NCBI GenBank assembly: GCA_964036315.1
Contig: OZ038495.1
Coordinates: forward strand, 21,699,391-21,763,390
Source of the DNA: Acanthosepion esculentum
Taxonomy: Eukaryota; Mollusca; Cephalopoda; Sepiida; Sepiidae
Direction of reading: 5' to 3'
Length of the DNA: 64,000 bases
Shown here: piece by piece, positions 35,745-46,689 of the stretch
How positions within the stretch are numbered: position 1 is the first letter of the stretch
Layout: each line of letters begins with the position of its first letter
Notes under the pieces: model-generated
Seen by the model: the letters and a program-made list of their open reading frames with translations, nothing else
What the model was told of the DNA's origin: nothing
Database searches by the model: none
Made by a program: the position numbers and the translations under genes

Positions 35745-37508
35745 CAAGTGGTGGGTAAAATTTTCAGAGCAAGAGCCGCATCAGTGAACCATGAAAAGTT
35801 AAAGAGCCACACCTTTTAAAATCGGGCAGTGCACTCTAAGATAATACAGCATATAGACAGCATGGTTAATAAAAGACAAATTCATAATCTAGCACAAGAA
35901 ATTTAATTGGAAAATGTTTTGGATCACAATTCTGCTTTACAATTCTTTTAAAGTCTGGCATAAGGTTTCTGGTAGAAACTCTCATCACTTCATTTATGTT
36001 TGTGTCTGATAGCATGGACCTGTTCTTGGACTCATTTATCTTCATTCAAGAAAAACTCTGCTCACAGATGTAAGTCGAACCAAAAATAGAGAATAATCTG
36101 GCAGCAAAATTTCTTAAACATGGAAAGCATTGAACAGAGAGTGACTTGTAAAACTCTACTAATGGTAGGGAGTGAAACATTTCCTGCAATGAATGATCAA
36201 GTCGAATGTCTATCAATTCAAGCTGTAATTCATTAGGTGCTGCATCAACATCAGCAGAGAAAGGAGAAGTTAATCAGTTGAATTTAAGTGCAATCTGTCT
36301 GAAGTCCTCAAAACTTTCAAACTCTACAGTCAAACTTCTCAACTGATCCTTAATTTTTGAGTACACATTTACAGGCACTTTCTCCTTTCCCAACAATGAA
36401 AAATGGATGAACTTTCCTTCACTTGCTTGCCTTGAAAACAAAGCTAATTTTGCTTGAAAAGATTTGACATGCTTATACGTATATTTTATGAGCCAAAAGT
36501 TCCTTTCCCTGCAATTTCACATTTAGCTCATTCAACTGTTTAAAAACATCAGTTGCAAACATAAGATCATATTTCCACTCATCACAGTCCATTTTTGTAA
36601 CAAATTCACAAACAATCCCTTTCATATCGAGAAAGAGCAGAATTCCTTTTCGTAAGTCCCACACTCACTTTGGCACTTTACCAAGACTGAGTCAGTGCTG
36701 TGGTAGAGAACATCTCCTTGCTCAGCCTCCATATCCTCCAGTAGAGACATGAATTGTCTGTGATTGAGTGCTCTTGCTCTGATGGTGTTTACTACACTTA
36801 CTACAGGATCCACCACATGCTTCAGGTTAAGTACAGATTTTCTTGGTGCAAAATGCAGTGGAAAGACAAGAAAGCTTGGTTTGGATTGTTTTTTCTAATC
36901 TTGTCTTCCAGGAGTTTAACCATGCCACATTTTTCCCACGTAATGCTTGGGCACCATCTGTTGTTATGCCTGTCAATCTATCCCATGATAATGCACATTT
37001 TTCAATTGCATTGACCACACAATCATACAAATCCTGACTGTTTTTTTTGTATTTTTCATTGATTTTAGTGACGGCAATTCTTCGGTGATACAAAAATTCT
37101 CATTTACTCCACATACAAAAATTAGTAATTGTGTAGTATCTTAGACGTCAGTACTCTCATGTAATGGTAACAAATAACATACAAAATCTTTATTGGCATC
37201 CCTTAGCCATTGCGTCAACTCCTCACTGATTATTTCTATGCATTGTATGACAGTCCTCGATAATAAAATGTTTTCAAATTTGTCTTTCATTTCTGGACTT
37301 GCAACATTTGAGAAAAATCCATCATGCATTATTTTATTAACTTGCCATCCAAGAATGGTTTGTTATATCTTGAATTTCAGTATGCCACCATAAAACTTGT
37401 CTCCAATGCAGTATCACGAATTGATCATTACTTCTTAAATAGAGTTTGTTGCTTGTTCAATTTTGCAACATATTCCTCAGCCTTTTTCTTCCATTCTTTA
37501 TTGGTCAT
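35745..37508 (-). pseudogene. hAT-family transposase pseudogene
   Basis: Minus-strand coding from an ATG at 37508 (MTNKEWKKKAEEYVAKLNK) to a TAA at 35866, broken by stops and frameshifts. In order it has ENILLSRTVIQCIEIISEEL and a LHESTDV block (hAT catalytic region, DESTD-like), GITTDGAQALRGKN, VDPVVSVVNTIRARALNHRQ, a DLMFATDVFKQLNELNVKLQ block, and the C-terminal dimerisation domain with STYICEQSFS and MSDTNINEVMRVST-like residues. The set resembles hAT transposases of the Charlie/GTF2IRD2-related group (family knowledge). The left terminus 'caagtggtgggtaaaatttt' at 35745 resembles the hAT end CAGNGGTGGGNAAA. The opposite end is lost, with a SINE now sitting at 37556. Confidence 0.88.
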
Positions 37509-37555
37509 GTTGCAACAAAAATCGTCATGTTTTTTTGGTAGTGCCACTTCAAATT

Positions 37556-37655
37556 GCACTCTGTTAACACAGGTATTGAACTCAAAACTCTTTGGGTTAA
37601 ATAACTAGATACAACCAATACTTTTATCCACTGGAAATCAGCGTATGAATTTTTG
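37556..37655 (-). repeat. tRNA-derived SINE head
   Basis: Minus strand: 'ccagtggataaaagtattgg' (A-box-like) and 'gagttttgagttcaatacct' (B box GTTCAATACC). This is the same head as the 15.7 kb SINE, truncated after about 95 bp at the broken end of the hAT element. Confidence 0.7.
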
Positions 37656-37875
37656 GGACTTATAAACTTAATGTATCAGTAACGATTTTTTTACCAGAAT
37701 TTTATCGCAATTTTATTGTTCTTATTGTTTTTCTCTAGCACTCTGTATGACATATTGTATTCATATCTATGCTTGGCTGGCTCAGAAGATTTTTGTGGCC
37801 TAGCATATGTGCTGATTCCTTAAGTTTTCATATTTTCCAGTTATGCCCTCTGTCTATTATTTCAACCTCATCCAC

Positions 37876-37904
37876 GGGGGTGGGGGGGTGTTGGGGGGGG
37901 GGGG
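37876..37904 (+). repeat. G-rich tract
   Basis: Runs of 5, 7 and 12 G separated by t or tgtt. It could form a G-quadruplex with a fourth G set from the long run. Confidence 0.85.
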
Positions 37905-37909
37905 TGATC

Positions 37910-38685
37910 ACCCTTTTTCCTCCATATGCATGATTTTTTTTATTTCCCCTCGTGTTACAGCTTTATGATAATTTTTTATCACTCACTTCTGATCTTATCC
38001 ACCAACCCGTAACCTCTTGCAGAAAACGTGTTCTCTTTGGGAAATGCATGAACACACGTACGTACGTACATATGCACATTCATTCACTACAGATGATTTG
38101 GACCAAAATGGTTTCCACGTTCATTTGTTACACATATTATTGTCTTGTTGCTTGTATACTTTTGTCGTTAATACATTATCATTTTTTTTGTACATATATA
38201 TTGGTTCTTGTTTATTTCTCCATTTATTTACATGGACTCATGTCCCGAGTCTGCAATGTTTGTTGTGAGCATTTCAGGAGACACACTTGTTTATCTCTCA
38301 ACACCTATGCAATTGAAAAATATTGTCATCATACGTTGATGTTACAGGTAGACTACTTATTAAATATTAATTTAAATAAACATGTTAATTTCACCAGCTT
38401 GGTACAATTATTCTCTAATGTAAATTAACGCTGAATAGACAGGTAGAGTTGCTAATTTTTGCAAATAGGAATACAGTATAGTGAATAGGTGCAACATGAT
38501 TTTAATGGGTGATGTTACTATTTGTTACTAATTGGAATAAAGACTTTCAAAGTAAACAAATTGAATGTTTTCAAAAGAAATTAATTTTTATTTTTTACAA
38601 TTATGTTCACCCTGTACAAGGCCCAAGATCCACTCAAGGTAGAGGGTTACAGATTAAGATGCTCATTTTATGCGGATATGTGGGG
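37910..38685. other. Non-coding; long frame of doubtful meaning
   Basis: A 158-codon open frame (37952-38428, +) is rich in Tyr, Leu, Ile and Cys and crosses an (acgt)n patch at 38057. I recognise no domain, and its composition is that of random AT-rich sequence, so I do not call a gene. Confidence 0.4.
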
Positions 38686-38689
38686 AAAA

Positions 38690-39300
38690 TAATGGTTAAC
38701 TCTAGACTTGAACAGATCAAAATTGTAGTAATCGGGGAAACATCTTGGCAGTCGGTTCCACAAAACAGTGGATCATGGGAAAGAGCTGCTTTAGTGGAAC
38801 TTACATCTCACCATTGGAATACAAAGGGAATTAGGGTGATTCACCTACAATGTGCGTAACATGGTGGATATTAGCCACTAAAGTTAGAACTGGTGGAACT
38901 AAGGAATGTATTTCATCTGAAGACTTTCTATAGAAATAGCAAGAGGTTTACAATGTTTCGTCTGAAAAAGGTGTTGTAGGGTGTGAAATAATTCATCACC
39001 CACAAGGATGTGAAGATGATTTTGAAGTCTATCGAGACTGAAAAGTGAAGACTGAACAGCTCCAGCCCATATATATGATATCAATACTCCATTTTTTGGC
39101 CTGATTTGTCTTTTGTAAATGTAGAGGATCGCAGGTGGAGTCAGGTACTTACTAAAGTGGTACAAGGAACTGACCATTTTTCCAGCATCTTTAGTGGTGG
39201 ATTGTATGTATGGGTTCCAGTTGAGGTCTGGGTTGAGCATAAGACCCAATAGGCATTTAAAGCACTGGGCCTCTCTGAGAGAACACTTGTTCATTGTGAT
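38690..39300 (-). pseudogene. LINE ORF2 C-terminal fragment
   Basis: Minus strand from 39294: NKCSLREAQCFKCLLGLML, NPYIQSTTKDAGKMVSSLYH, FSKYLTPPAILYIYKRQIRP and a SYIWAGAVQSSLFSLDRLQN block. This is the post-RT region of a LINE (L-S-A---G-L-R-R-YF-P-QLL-IYK-QIRP--EYCSHVWG). After a frameshift the closing ~60 codons at 38690-38870 match the 17.5 kb fragment (HIV-N-P--L-I-MVRCKF, SSF---T--WN-LP). At least three stops. Same family as 17.5 kb, in opposite orientation. Confidence 0.8.
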
Positions 39301-39596
39301 AGGTGAGAATTCAAATTTGACACATTCAAAAGAAATGGATTCAACACATGGTGGAATTTTATATGTATATTAGTATAGAACAATATACTCACAAAGACAG
39401 AAAGAAAAAATTATATTTACATGTGTACAGATAATTAAAAAAAAGGAAACAAAACATTTGTATACTTAACCATAGTGTGTGTTCATATAATTTGTTTTAA
39501 ATTAACTAATCAATTTGCTGGAGGGAAGAAATCTCCCCCAGCACAGACAAATACTATGTTGATGTTGTTACTACTCCATCTTGATGCAGAAAGTGG

Positions 39597-40124
39597 GTGA
39601 CAGTTTTTATGTACCTTCCTTATATAGTCCTGAATAAAACATTAACTAGCAGGTATCCTGGCAGACAAGGTGTGTTAACCTGTAGTGAGCACGAAATAAT
39701 AACTCTCTTCACCTACTCTTTTCAAATTTGGAGGACTGAGGAAGAAGGAAAGCAATTTGTGAGCCTATGGGAAACTGTTTTTGGACCAATGAAAACCTTG
39801 CCTTCACAGAAATTATCCAGTCAGCTGAAAAGAAGAAGAAAAAGTAGCAAGCCTACACAAAATTCTTTTTTATATAAAAATATAAAATTAAATTAATCAG
39901 AGAAGAGTGTCTGAAGTCATGTGAAAGGTTTTGCTTCAGGTCTTGCCAATGTAAAATTACTTGCCAATTATCAGTCTCTAACCAGCACGCAGCACTTCAA
40001 AGAATTTTCTCTCAACAATCCAAGAAAGCTAAATATTTCAAACTATCTCTCTTCATTTACTTTTGAATGTATGAACACTCTATATCCCTTAGATGAGCAA
40101 CAAACTCTCTCACCTTTGTTTTAG
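39597..40124 (+). CDS. Unidentified open frames, probably degenerate
   Basis: A frame at 39597-39896 (99 codons, with FGPMKTLPSQKLSSQLKRRR near its end) is followed, one frame over, by 67 open codons at 39921-40124 (FASGLANVKLLANYQSLTS, LDEQQTLSPLF). Codon use is less AT-skewed than nearby random frames, and the two could be one protein broken by a frameshift around 39900. I cannot place it in a family. No start context, introns or polyadenylation evidence. It may be a transposon ORF or a retrocopy. Confidence 0.25.
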
Positions 40125-40129
40125 ACATT

Positions 40130-40640
40130 TTTTAATATTATTTTCTGTCATAATCATTTAATTTGTTATATGAACATTTCCTCTTCATGACAATGTGTTA
40201 AAACAAGCTACTGATGCTACTTCAAGCATGTAAATTTGTGAATAAACTCCTTGTCTTGGTTTGTTAAAATTACTCATGTGTTTCCACTTCATTATCATCC
40301 TTCATTAATCTTCTTGACATGGGTAAACCAACTATTCATTTTAACCTCTAAGCCCCACATTTAGATTCTGTTTAGATTCATATCTGACATATTTACAATA
40401 AGATATTTTATGATGTATGATTTTATTATGCAACTTGTATGCAAATAAGTATGTAGAGGGTGTTCCAATAACTTGGACCGATTTTAAATGTGAAATAAGT
40501 TTAAGCGTCTAATGATTTTTTTCTTTTTCTATCAGATTTAACAAATTATGTCTTTGGCACCTCAGCCATACCTCACAATACCACAAGGCTTTGTCGGTTC
40601 TCCTTTACATTGCAGCCTCTACTCCTATCTTAAGGCCAAT
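40130..40640. other. Non-coding
   Basis: 'gagggtgttccaataacttg' at 40456 resembles ends of mariner-type elements, but no partner end was found. Otherwise nothing recognisable. Confidence 0.4.
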
Positions 40641-40654
40641 CTATTTTGATATTA

Positions 40655-40659
<5 letters not shown>

Positions 40660-40718
<59 letters not shown>

Positions 40719-40872
40719 TTTCAAGTATGCTATATTTATGGGTAGAAGTACTCAGTATCAGAGATAGAGAGAATGTAAATATTAAAGTTGACACTGAGGT
40801 CTGATGATTATGTTCAAGCACGAAACAGACTGTCACCACTCGGTATTGACCTCAGTGTCCACTTTTATATAC
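40660..40872 (+). repeat. Inverted-repeat element with hammerhead-like motif
   Basis: (AT)n at about 40660-40713 is followed by 'gtactcagtatcagagatag', also found (as its complement) in the 51.9-52.15 kb palindrome. Then come perfect 12-bp inverted arms gacactgaggtc (40790-40801) and gacctcagtgtc (40848-40859). Between the arms are CTGATGA (40801-40807), GAAA (40822-40825), a 3-bp stem ACA/TGT, and C-A at 40834/40835. This matches the order of a type I hammerhead ribozyme. Related terminal repeats of Penelope-like elements are known to carry hammerheads. Confidence 0.6.
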
Positions 40873-40874
40873 AT

Positions 40875-41500
40875 ATATATGTATGTGTGTGTGATTACAC
40901 ACTATGCATTTGCACATCTAAATTCCATAGACTTTTACTGAGTATGTCTGTATGTAAACTTCATTTCTTCTTAGCAGCAGTTTTCATTTATTTTATAATT
41001 TTTGACATTGTGAAGAAATTTTAGGAAGAAAGTATAAAGTAAAATAACAACAATCATTTCTTTTTTTCTTTCTTGAACGTTCTTTTTTTGTCCTAATTTA
41101 TATATTTTTTTCTCTACTTTAGTTCATTCTGTTAATAAGAATGGCTTACTGTTCATGCCTGTTCCAGATTTCTGGAAAATTCAAATAATGGAATTTGATT
41201 TGCAGTTTTGTGTAAGAATGCCATACTGTCCTTTCTGAGAGAGAACTAGAAAAGCAAAATGACGCACAGACAGACAAAGTTAATGGACAGATGATAGAAA
41301 CAAAGAATAGAAAGACATTTTTTAAAAAATTGTTCAAAACCTCCAGGAGTCTAGTAAAAAACACAGAAAATAGTTAATTATTTTTTTGTTAAGAGAGCCA
41401 TACACTGAAACTTCCAGCTGTTCATTGCCAGTATGCTTTTTAATACAGCCATCATGATCTTGGGAACTGTATTCAAACTAAACCCCAGTTTGGTTATACA
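40875..41500. other. Non-coding
   Basis: T-rich and A-rich stretches, no motif recognised. It may contain the lost 5' LTR or leader of the retroelement that follows, but no repeat pair was found. Confidence 0.4.
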
Positions 41501-41502
41501 GT

Positions 41503-44436
41503 GTGTCTGTCCCTTGTACTAGACCAGTTGATAGCCACACACATTTTTCTCCGTGTACAACTGTAGCTCTTTTGGTCTACAAGAGTGGTGGCCCCAGTCA
41601 TTTGCCGCTACTTTCTCAAGGTCTCGGCACAAACATCACTGATGTTCCCACCTGTGTTGTACTTCACCTAGTCATTGAGTTCTTTAAAATCCAGCACAGG
41701 TCTGACTTTGTTTTTTTCTTTATTGGTTGTGAAGTCAGCACTGGTCAGATTGAACAGAAAGAAAGTAGCAGGATTCTGTTCACAGATCCTGTGTGTTCCC
41801 TTACTAAGTGTCCTACCAACATCAACTGATACAAGTGCTCTGGACCTAATAAGTATGCTAAGGATTGCCAGTATCGACCCACAAAGATTGAGTGTTAGCT
41901 GTCCATGAAAGGCTTGTCAACAAGTATGGTATTTTCGATGACAAGGACTAATTCATATTACTGCGCTGTGTCAAGGAAACAGACAAGGGGGACAAGAAAT
42001 TCATCGCTGGTTTCTTCTCCACAAAAATAAATGAGGCACTCCCAGTGATAAAGGTGCTCATAAATGGGAGATCATATATGACATTGGTGGGTTCAGGCTG
42101 TTCCTGCACTTTTGTGAATAACACAAATTGTGTTGCTTGGGGCAAAAAGAACATGAATATACTGACAGCTAATGGAGATGTCCTTAAGAATCAAGTGGCT
42201 TTGGACCATAGAGCTTAAAATAGATGACATGAATCCAGTTAAAGTCACAGACCTTTTAGTGGCCAGTAAACTGCTGCGATTCAACCTTATCCTGGGGATG
42301 GACATTATCAGGAAGTTGGATAGAGTTTGAATAACCAACTTGGGTAAGGCTGTTTTCTCACAACGGAAGTTGCCCTTAAAATTGATGAAGCAGACTTTAA
42401 CACCGAACTTGACAAAAACACAAAAATCTGGAATGTAACCTGGAAATGAACAAATGGTCATCCCTTAAAAATACGGTGCCTAAGTATTCCATGTCCAAAC
42501 AAAGCAGAGAAGAATATGAACTAGAGTTGCAGACATGACAAGACAACAGATGGTTGAAACCATACTCCAAAAAAGAACTAGGTCCCCACAGAGGCCTAAT
42601 CCCATTGATGCAAGAAAACAAGAGGAATATGTGTTCTGTGATGAACTACCATGAGCTGAATAAGTATGTTGGCACACAACTGAGGTTGGTGTGTGTGTAC
42701 TCAGAGTGTCAGCAAAGAGGGTCTAATGGTTTTATCTTAGACCTGCAGATGCTTACTTACAAGTGCACATACACAAATCACTATAGCCATTTCAGATGGT
42801 AATATTCAAGGAATGAATGGGTTTTGGACCGAATGGTGCATAGACAGATGCATATTGGAGGTCGGGGTTGACACAATCTCCCTTGCCACCGGAGTCTCGC
42901 TTGAACTTGCAGGAGCTGTCATTGAAGATGCATGCTGGCTGCATCCGGTGAAGGATGCACAATACATCAACTTGGCAGAGCTTGATGCCATACTGGAAGG
43001 AGTCAATCTAATGCTCCAGTGTGGCACAACCAAAATGCATCTGTTCATGGATTTTGCGTATCTGATATGCTCACAGGAAAAGCGAGAGTACACACTAAAG
43101 CTGCAAATGAAATGCTAATCAGAAGACAACTTGATACCCTAAAGAAGTTAGTAGAGGAGTATGAGCTGTTGGTGAATGACATTGGTCAGGTCAGACCAGA
43201 ACCTGGCAGACAGACTGACAAAAATAGCTAGATGCAGTAAGAAAAGAAGTTAAACTCATTTGCACTGTCAGTGGATGCACCTGCTCCCAACCTAATAAGG
43301 TCTGTACGCTGCCAGAGTGGGCATCCTGTGATAAAGTGCACATTGTAAAGTCAATTCATCCCCTAGCTTCAAAGGCAAATGTTAAGGTAGTAGTTAGGGA
43401 ATGCAAGGAATGTCAATCAATTGCCCCAGCCCCAATACATTGGCTACGAGGCAAACTGAGTGTGGAAATGATTGGAAATGCACATTACCCAATATAATGT
43501 AAGACACTACCGGACACTAATTGATTGTGGCCCTAGCCTATTCAAGAATTGGTGACCCCTGCATCAACAGAATTCTACAGGCATCATCAATCATTTAGAA
43601 GCTTTTTCTTATAACTAAGGTCTACCAGAAGAACTACTCACAGACAATGATATCATTTTCTGTAGCCTGATGGTCAAAGATTTCTTAGTGAAGTGGGGTG
43701 TCCAACTCTGCTTCCGATGTGCATATCTCAGTATAATTGAGAAAAGTTTTTGCAGTATTAAATGAATCACTAACAGGAATCAATTCTTGATCATGGAGGC
43801 AGTCTACTGGTATAATGTCACACCAAAGGAAAAACCCCTTCTTCATTTCTGTGCCAGCTAACTTGATCCATTTCTATCAAGTCAGGTTGAAAGGAATTGA
43901 TTCAACTCTTCTGTTATGACATCAGAAAGAGCACATGCTGTACAAAATAAGAGACCATGTGTGGGTAAAAAACCAATCAATTTACTTCAAGATATCAGAT
44001 GGGGTGTGTAACTAATATCAGCAATCCATATGCAGTTTTGATCAACGAAATGCCACATTACCTGAAAGATATTTGCTCAGCTGTTGGCTCCATTACATGA
44101 GAGAGTGACACAGACAGTACAATGGTTCTTCTAATGGAGAAAGCTCAGGACCTGAGCCAAATGAGCAGTATAACTCATTGGAAAGTGAGTTCCAGAAAGA
44201 AGAGGTGATTGTACCCCTACAATAGAGTACCAGAATTAAAAGACCCACACTCAGTTGCCATATCTGAAATCGTGATCATGAAATCAGGGGAGAGTGTACA
44301 GAAGAAAATGAGGACATACCCTGAAGGCCAAAATGCTTTCATGTTGCGTGCTGCTTTTACAGAAGGAAAAAAAAGAGAAAAAAAAGAAAGGAAGGAAAAT
44401 GCTTCATCAGTGAATGAAGTCAGCGAGCTCATGTAA
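41503..44436 (+). pseudogene. Degenerate Gypsy-like gag-pol remnant
   Basis: Readable in order despite many frameshifts. A gag zinc knuckle YKCSGPNKYAKDC lies at about 41829-41870 (His position changed to Tyr, preceded by a stop). Retropepsin follows at about 42047-42310 with LVGSGCSCTFV (Asp of D-S/T-G changed) and LILGMDIIRKL. RT entry at about 42470-42800 shows SREEYELELQTW, LGPHRGLIPLM, MNYHELNKYV and SNGFILDLQ. RNase H at about 42870-43230 shows SLATGVSLELAGAVIEDACW, INLAELDAILEGVNL and EMLIRRQL. Integrase at about 43390-44080 has a CKECQSIAP zinc finger, then TDND-like and YWYNVTP motifs. The last frame ends at 44436. No LTR pair was recognised. Much of the RT palm is missing. Inactive. 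Confidence 0.85.
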
Positions 44437-44439
44437 ATT

Positions 44440-44726
44440 AACTTTTGCTAACCAATTCTTGTTCAAATTTCACTGAGTGGAATGAATTGCATACAAAAAT
44501 ATGCTAATCTATTTCTATGCTCCACAAATTGAAAACCTGATAATGGTCCACTGGACTCCTATAAAAGCAATTTACTTTTCCTATAATGAGGAATTTTTCT
44601 GAGCAGGCTGCATGTGTGTTTACATGGAGATTTGGACTTTGTAAACTTTTATCATACAGTAATAGAAATGCTGACAGGTTTAGATGATTCTGGCATTGAC
44701 AAAATTACAGAAATAATAATTGATAT
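44440..44726. other. Non-coding spacer between two LTR retroelements
   Basis: No motif recognised; possibly 3' non-coding sequence of the preceding retroelement. Confidence 0.4.
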
Positions 44727-45131
44727 TGTTAAGAGAATCTATATTTTTATAAAAGAAACTCCTCTGAGTTCTGGGTCATTTAGATAAAAAACTTCAGAAA
44801 ACTTTTTGATATGGTCAGATGACCATACAAGAGAAAGTTTTTAATTTGGGTATTTGTATTTGTTGATTGGTGCCAAAGTTAAGCAAGTTGGCTGGCAAAG
44901 TTAGTTGTTGTAGAAATCTGCTTCAGAGCAGTCCGTTTACTACCATTTACTGACCTGAGATGTAAGCTATAGCACAAAAACCCAGCAACTTCAAACTGAA
45001 GTTATTTTGAAGTATTTCTAACTTCTTGTCAGTAAGCCTTTATGTTTTTCCTTTTTAGCCACTCACCATAATCACTAAAATAAAACTTTTTTTGTTTACT
45101 ATAAAACTTAGTTGGTCTTCTTATTACTCCA
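44727..45131 (+). repeat. 5' LTR
   Basis: Pairs with 46260-46659. Divergence is roughly one change in 6-8 bp by eye, so the insertion is old. Confidence 0.8.
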
Positions 45132-46259
45132 ATGGCTTGTTGCGCACATGACAAAATGGGGACTCATCCAAACTAAAATAAAAAACAAAATTGTTTTAAC
45201 TATTTCCTAACCCTTTTGCCTTGTTTAATTGTTTTCAATAAGTAAAATAACTTAATCAAAATTGATATTTGATATTTCTCTATGTTAAAACTTGTCTTTA
45301 CCCAATATGGGCAAAGCATTTAAATCTTTAAAAAAATTGAATAATGTAAAATTTTGAATGTCATCAAGATGACAATAAAGATATTGTTAATAATGAAAAA
45401 GATAATAAAAAGAGAGTTTACAATTAAATTTAGATAAAAAATTAAAATATTTATCTTTCAGTAAAAGAAAAGAATTTTTGATTTGGTCAGTGAATTCAAA
45501 AGAATTGTTCCTGATGTTCTAGTAAAAACTATTGTTGCCCAACATGATGTTATAGTTAGAGATGCAAAACCCAACAGACAACATCCTCACTGCTTGAATC
45601 CAATTAAAATTCAAAGTTTAAGATTCAGTATAATGCTGGACAATGACATTATCGAGCCAAGCAACAGTGATTGGAGTTCACCATGCATTCTCGTACCCAA
45701 GTCAGATGGATCTTACAGACTTGTGACAGATTACTGCAAACTAAATGCTGTAACCCAAACGAACTCTTTGCCGATTCTCAGAATCGATGATTGTATTGAC
45801 AGAACTCTGTGTTATTTTTTAAAAAATGAAATAAATATCAGTAAAAGTATTCCACTATTGTTTAGCATTGTTGTCTGCCCTTCAAAATTTTCAGGTTTAT
45901 CTCAGTGTTACTTTTCATGCAATTCTTGTATACACTGATCACAATTTAACCTTTCCTTCAAAAGATGGCGAACAAAAAATCAATGACTCACAAGGTGGAT
46001 TCTTCTTCTTCAAGAATACAATTTCCTTATTAATTACATTAAATATAAAAGCTAATGCTAGATCTGATGCACTTTGTACAGTTTAAAATTGTTTATACCT
46101 TCTTGATCCTGATAAATTTCAATATCCGGAAAATTTCAATTATGGCTCAATGCTATATTTTATTCTTTAAAAGTGTTCAAAATGTCATATTTTTTATTCT
46201 GTTAAATTATTTGAAAAGTTTTCAATATTCATGTCAAACTATTTTTTTATAGGGGAAGG

Positions 46260-46659
46260 TGTTAGTTAAGAGAATCTATTTTTATAAAAGAAACATCTCT
46301 GAGTTCTGGGTCATTTAGATAAAAGACTTCAAAGAACTCTTTGATGTGGTCAGATGACCTTACAAGAGAAAGTCTTTCATCTGAGTACTCCTATTTGTTG
46401 GTTGGTGCCAAAGTTAAGTGAGTTGGGTGACAAAGTTGTTGATGATAATTTGCTTCAGAGCAATCCATTTGCTATCGTTCACTGACCTGACATGTGAACT
46501 ATACCACAAAAATCCAGCAACTTCCAACTGAGGTTATTTTGAGGTATTTTAACTTCTTACCAGTAAGTTTTTAAGTTTTTCCCCTTTTAGCCACTGACCA
46601 AATCACTAAAACTAAAATAAAACATTTTTTGCTTACTATAAAACTTAGTTGGTCTGTTG
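46260..46659 (+). repeat. 3' LTR
   Basis: Partner of the LTR at 44727. The LINE at 46.69 kb starts within about 30 bp of its end. Confidence 0.8.
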
Positions 46660-46689
46660 TTCCATTTGCTTTTCTTTATCTTATTTCTT

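Larger units (their letters stand above)
44727..46659 (+). mobile_element. Ty3/Gypsy element with large internal deletions
   Basis: LTRs at 44727 to about 45131 and 46260 to about 46659 align over ~400 bp: start 'tgttaagagaatcta' against 'tgttagttaagagaatcta', then 'ctgagttctgggtcattta', 'ttggtgccaaagttaag' and end 'aaaacttagttggtct'. The internal part is only ~1.1 kb. An RT N-terminal frame (45483 to about 45810) has LDNDIIEPSNSDWSSP, LVPKSDGSYRLVTDY and INDC-like IDDCIDR. It jumps directly to an RNase H piece (45850-46085) with ALQNFQVYL and YTDHNLTF. Gag, protease, RT palm and integrase are missing. 'tggcttgttgcgcac' just after the 5' LTR is in the primer-binding position. Confidence 0.88.

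Noticed and set aside
37952..38428. 158-codon open frame on the plus strand
   Set aside because: Tyr/Leu/Cys-rich random-looking composition, crosses an (acgt)n patch, no domain. Length is not exceptional for AT-poor frames of this kind in 64 kb.
45868..46086. Separate gene at 45868
   Set aside because: It is the RNase H remnant of the deleted Gypsy element read in one of its frames.
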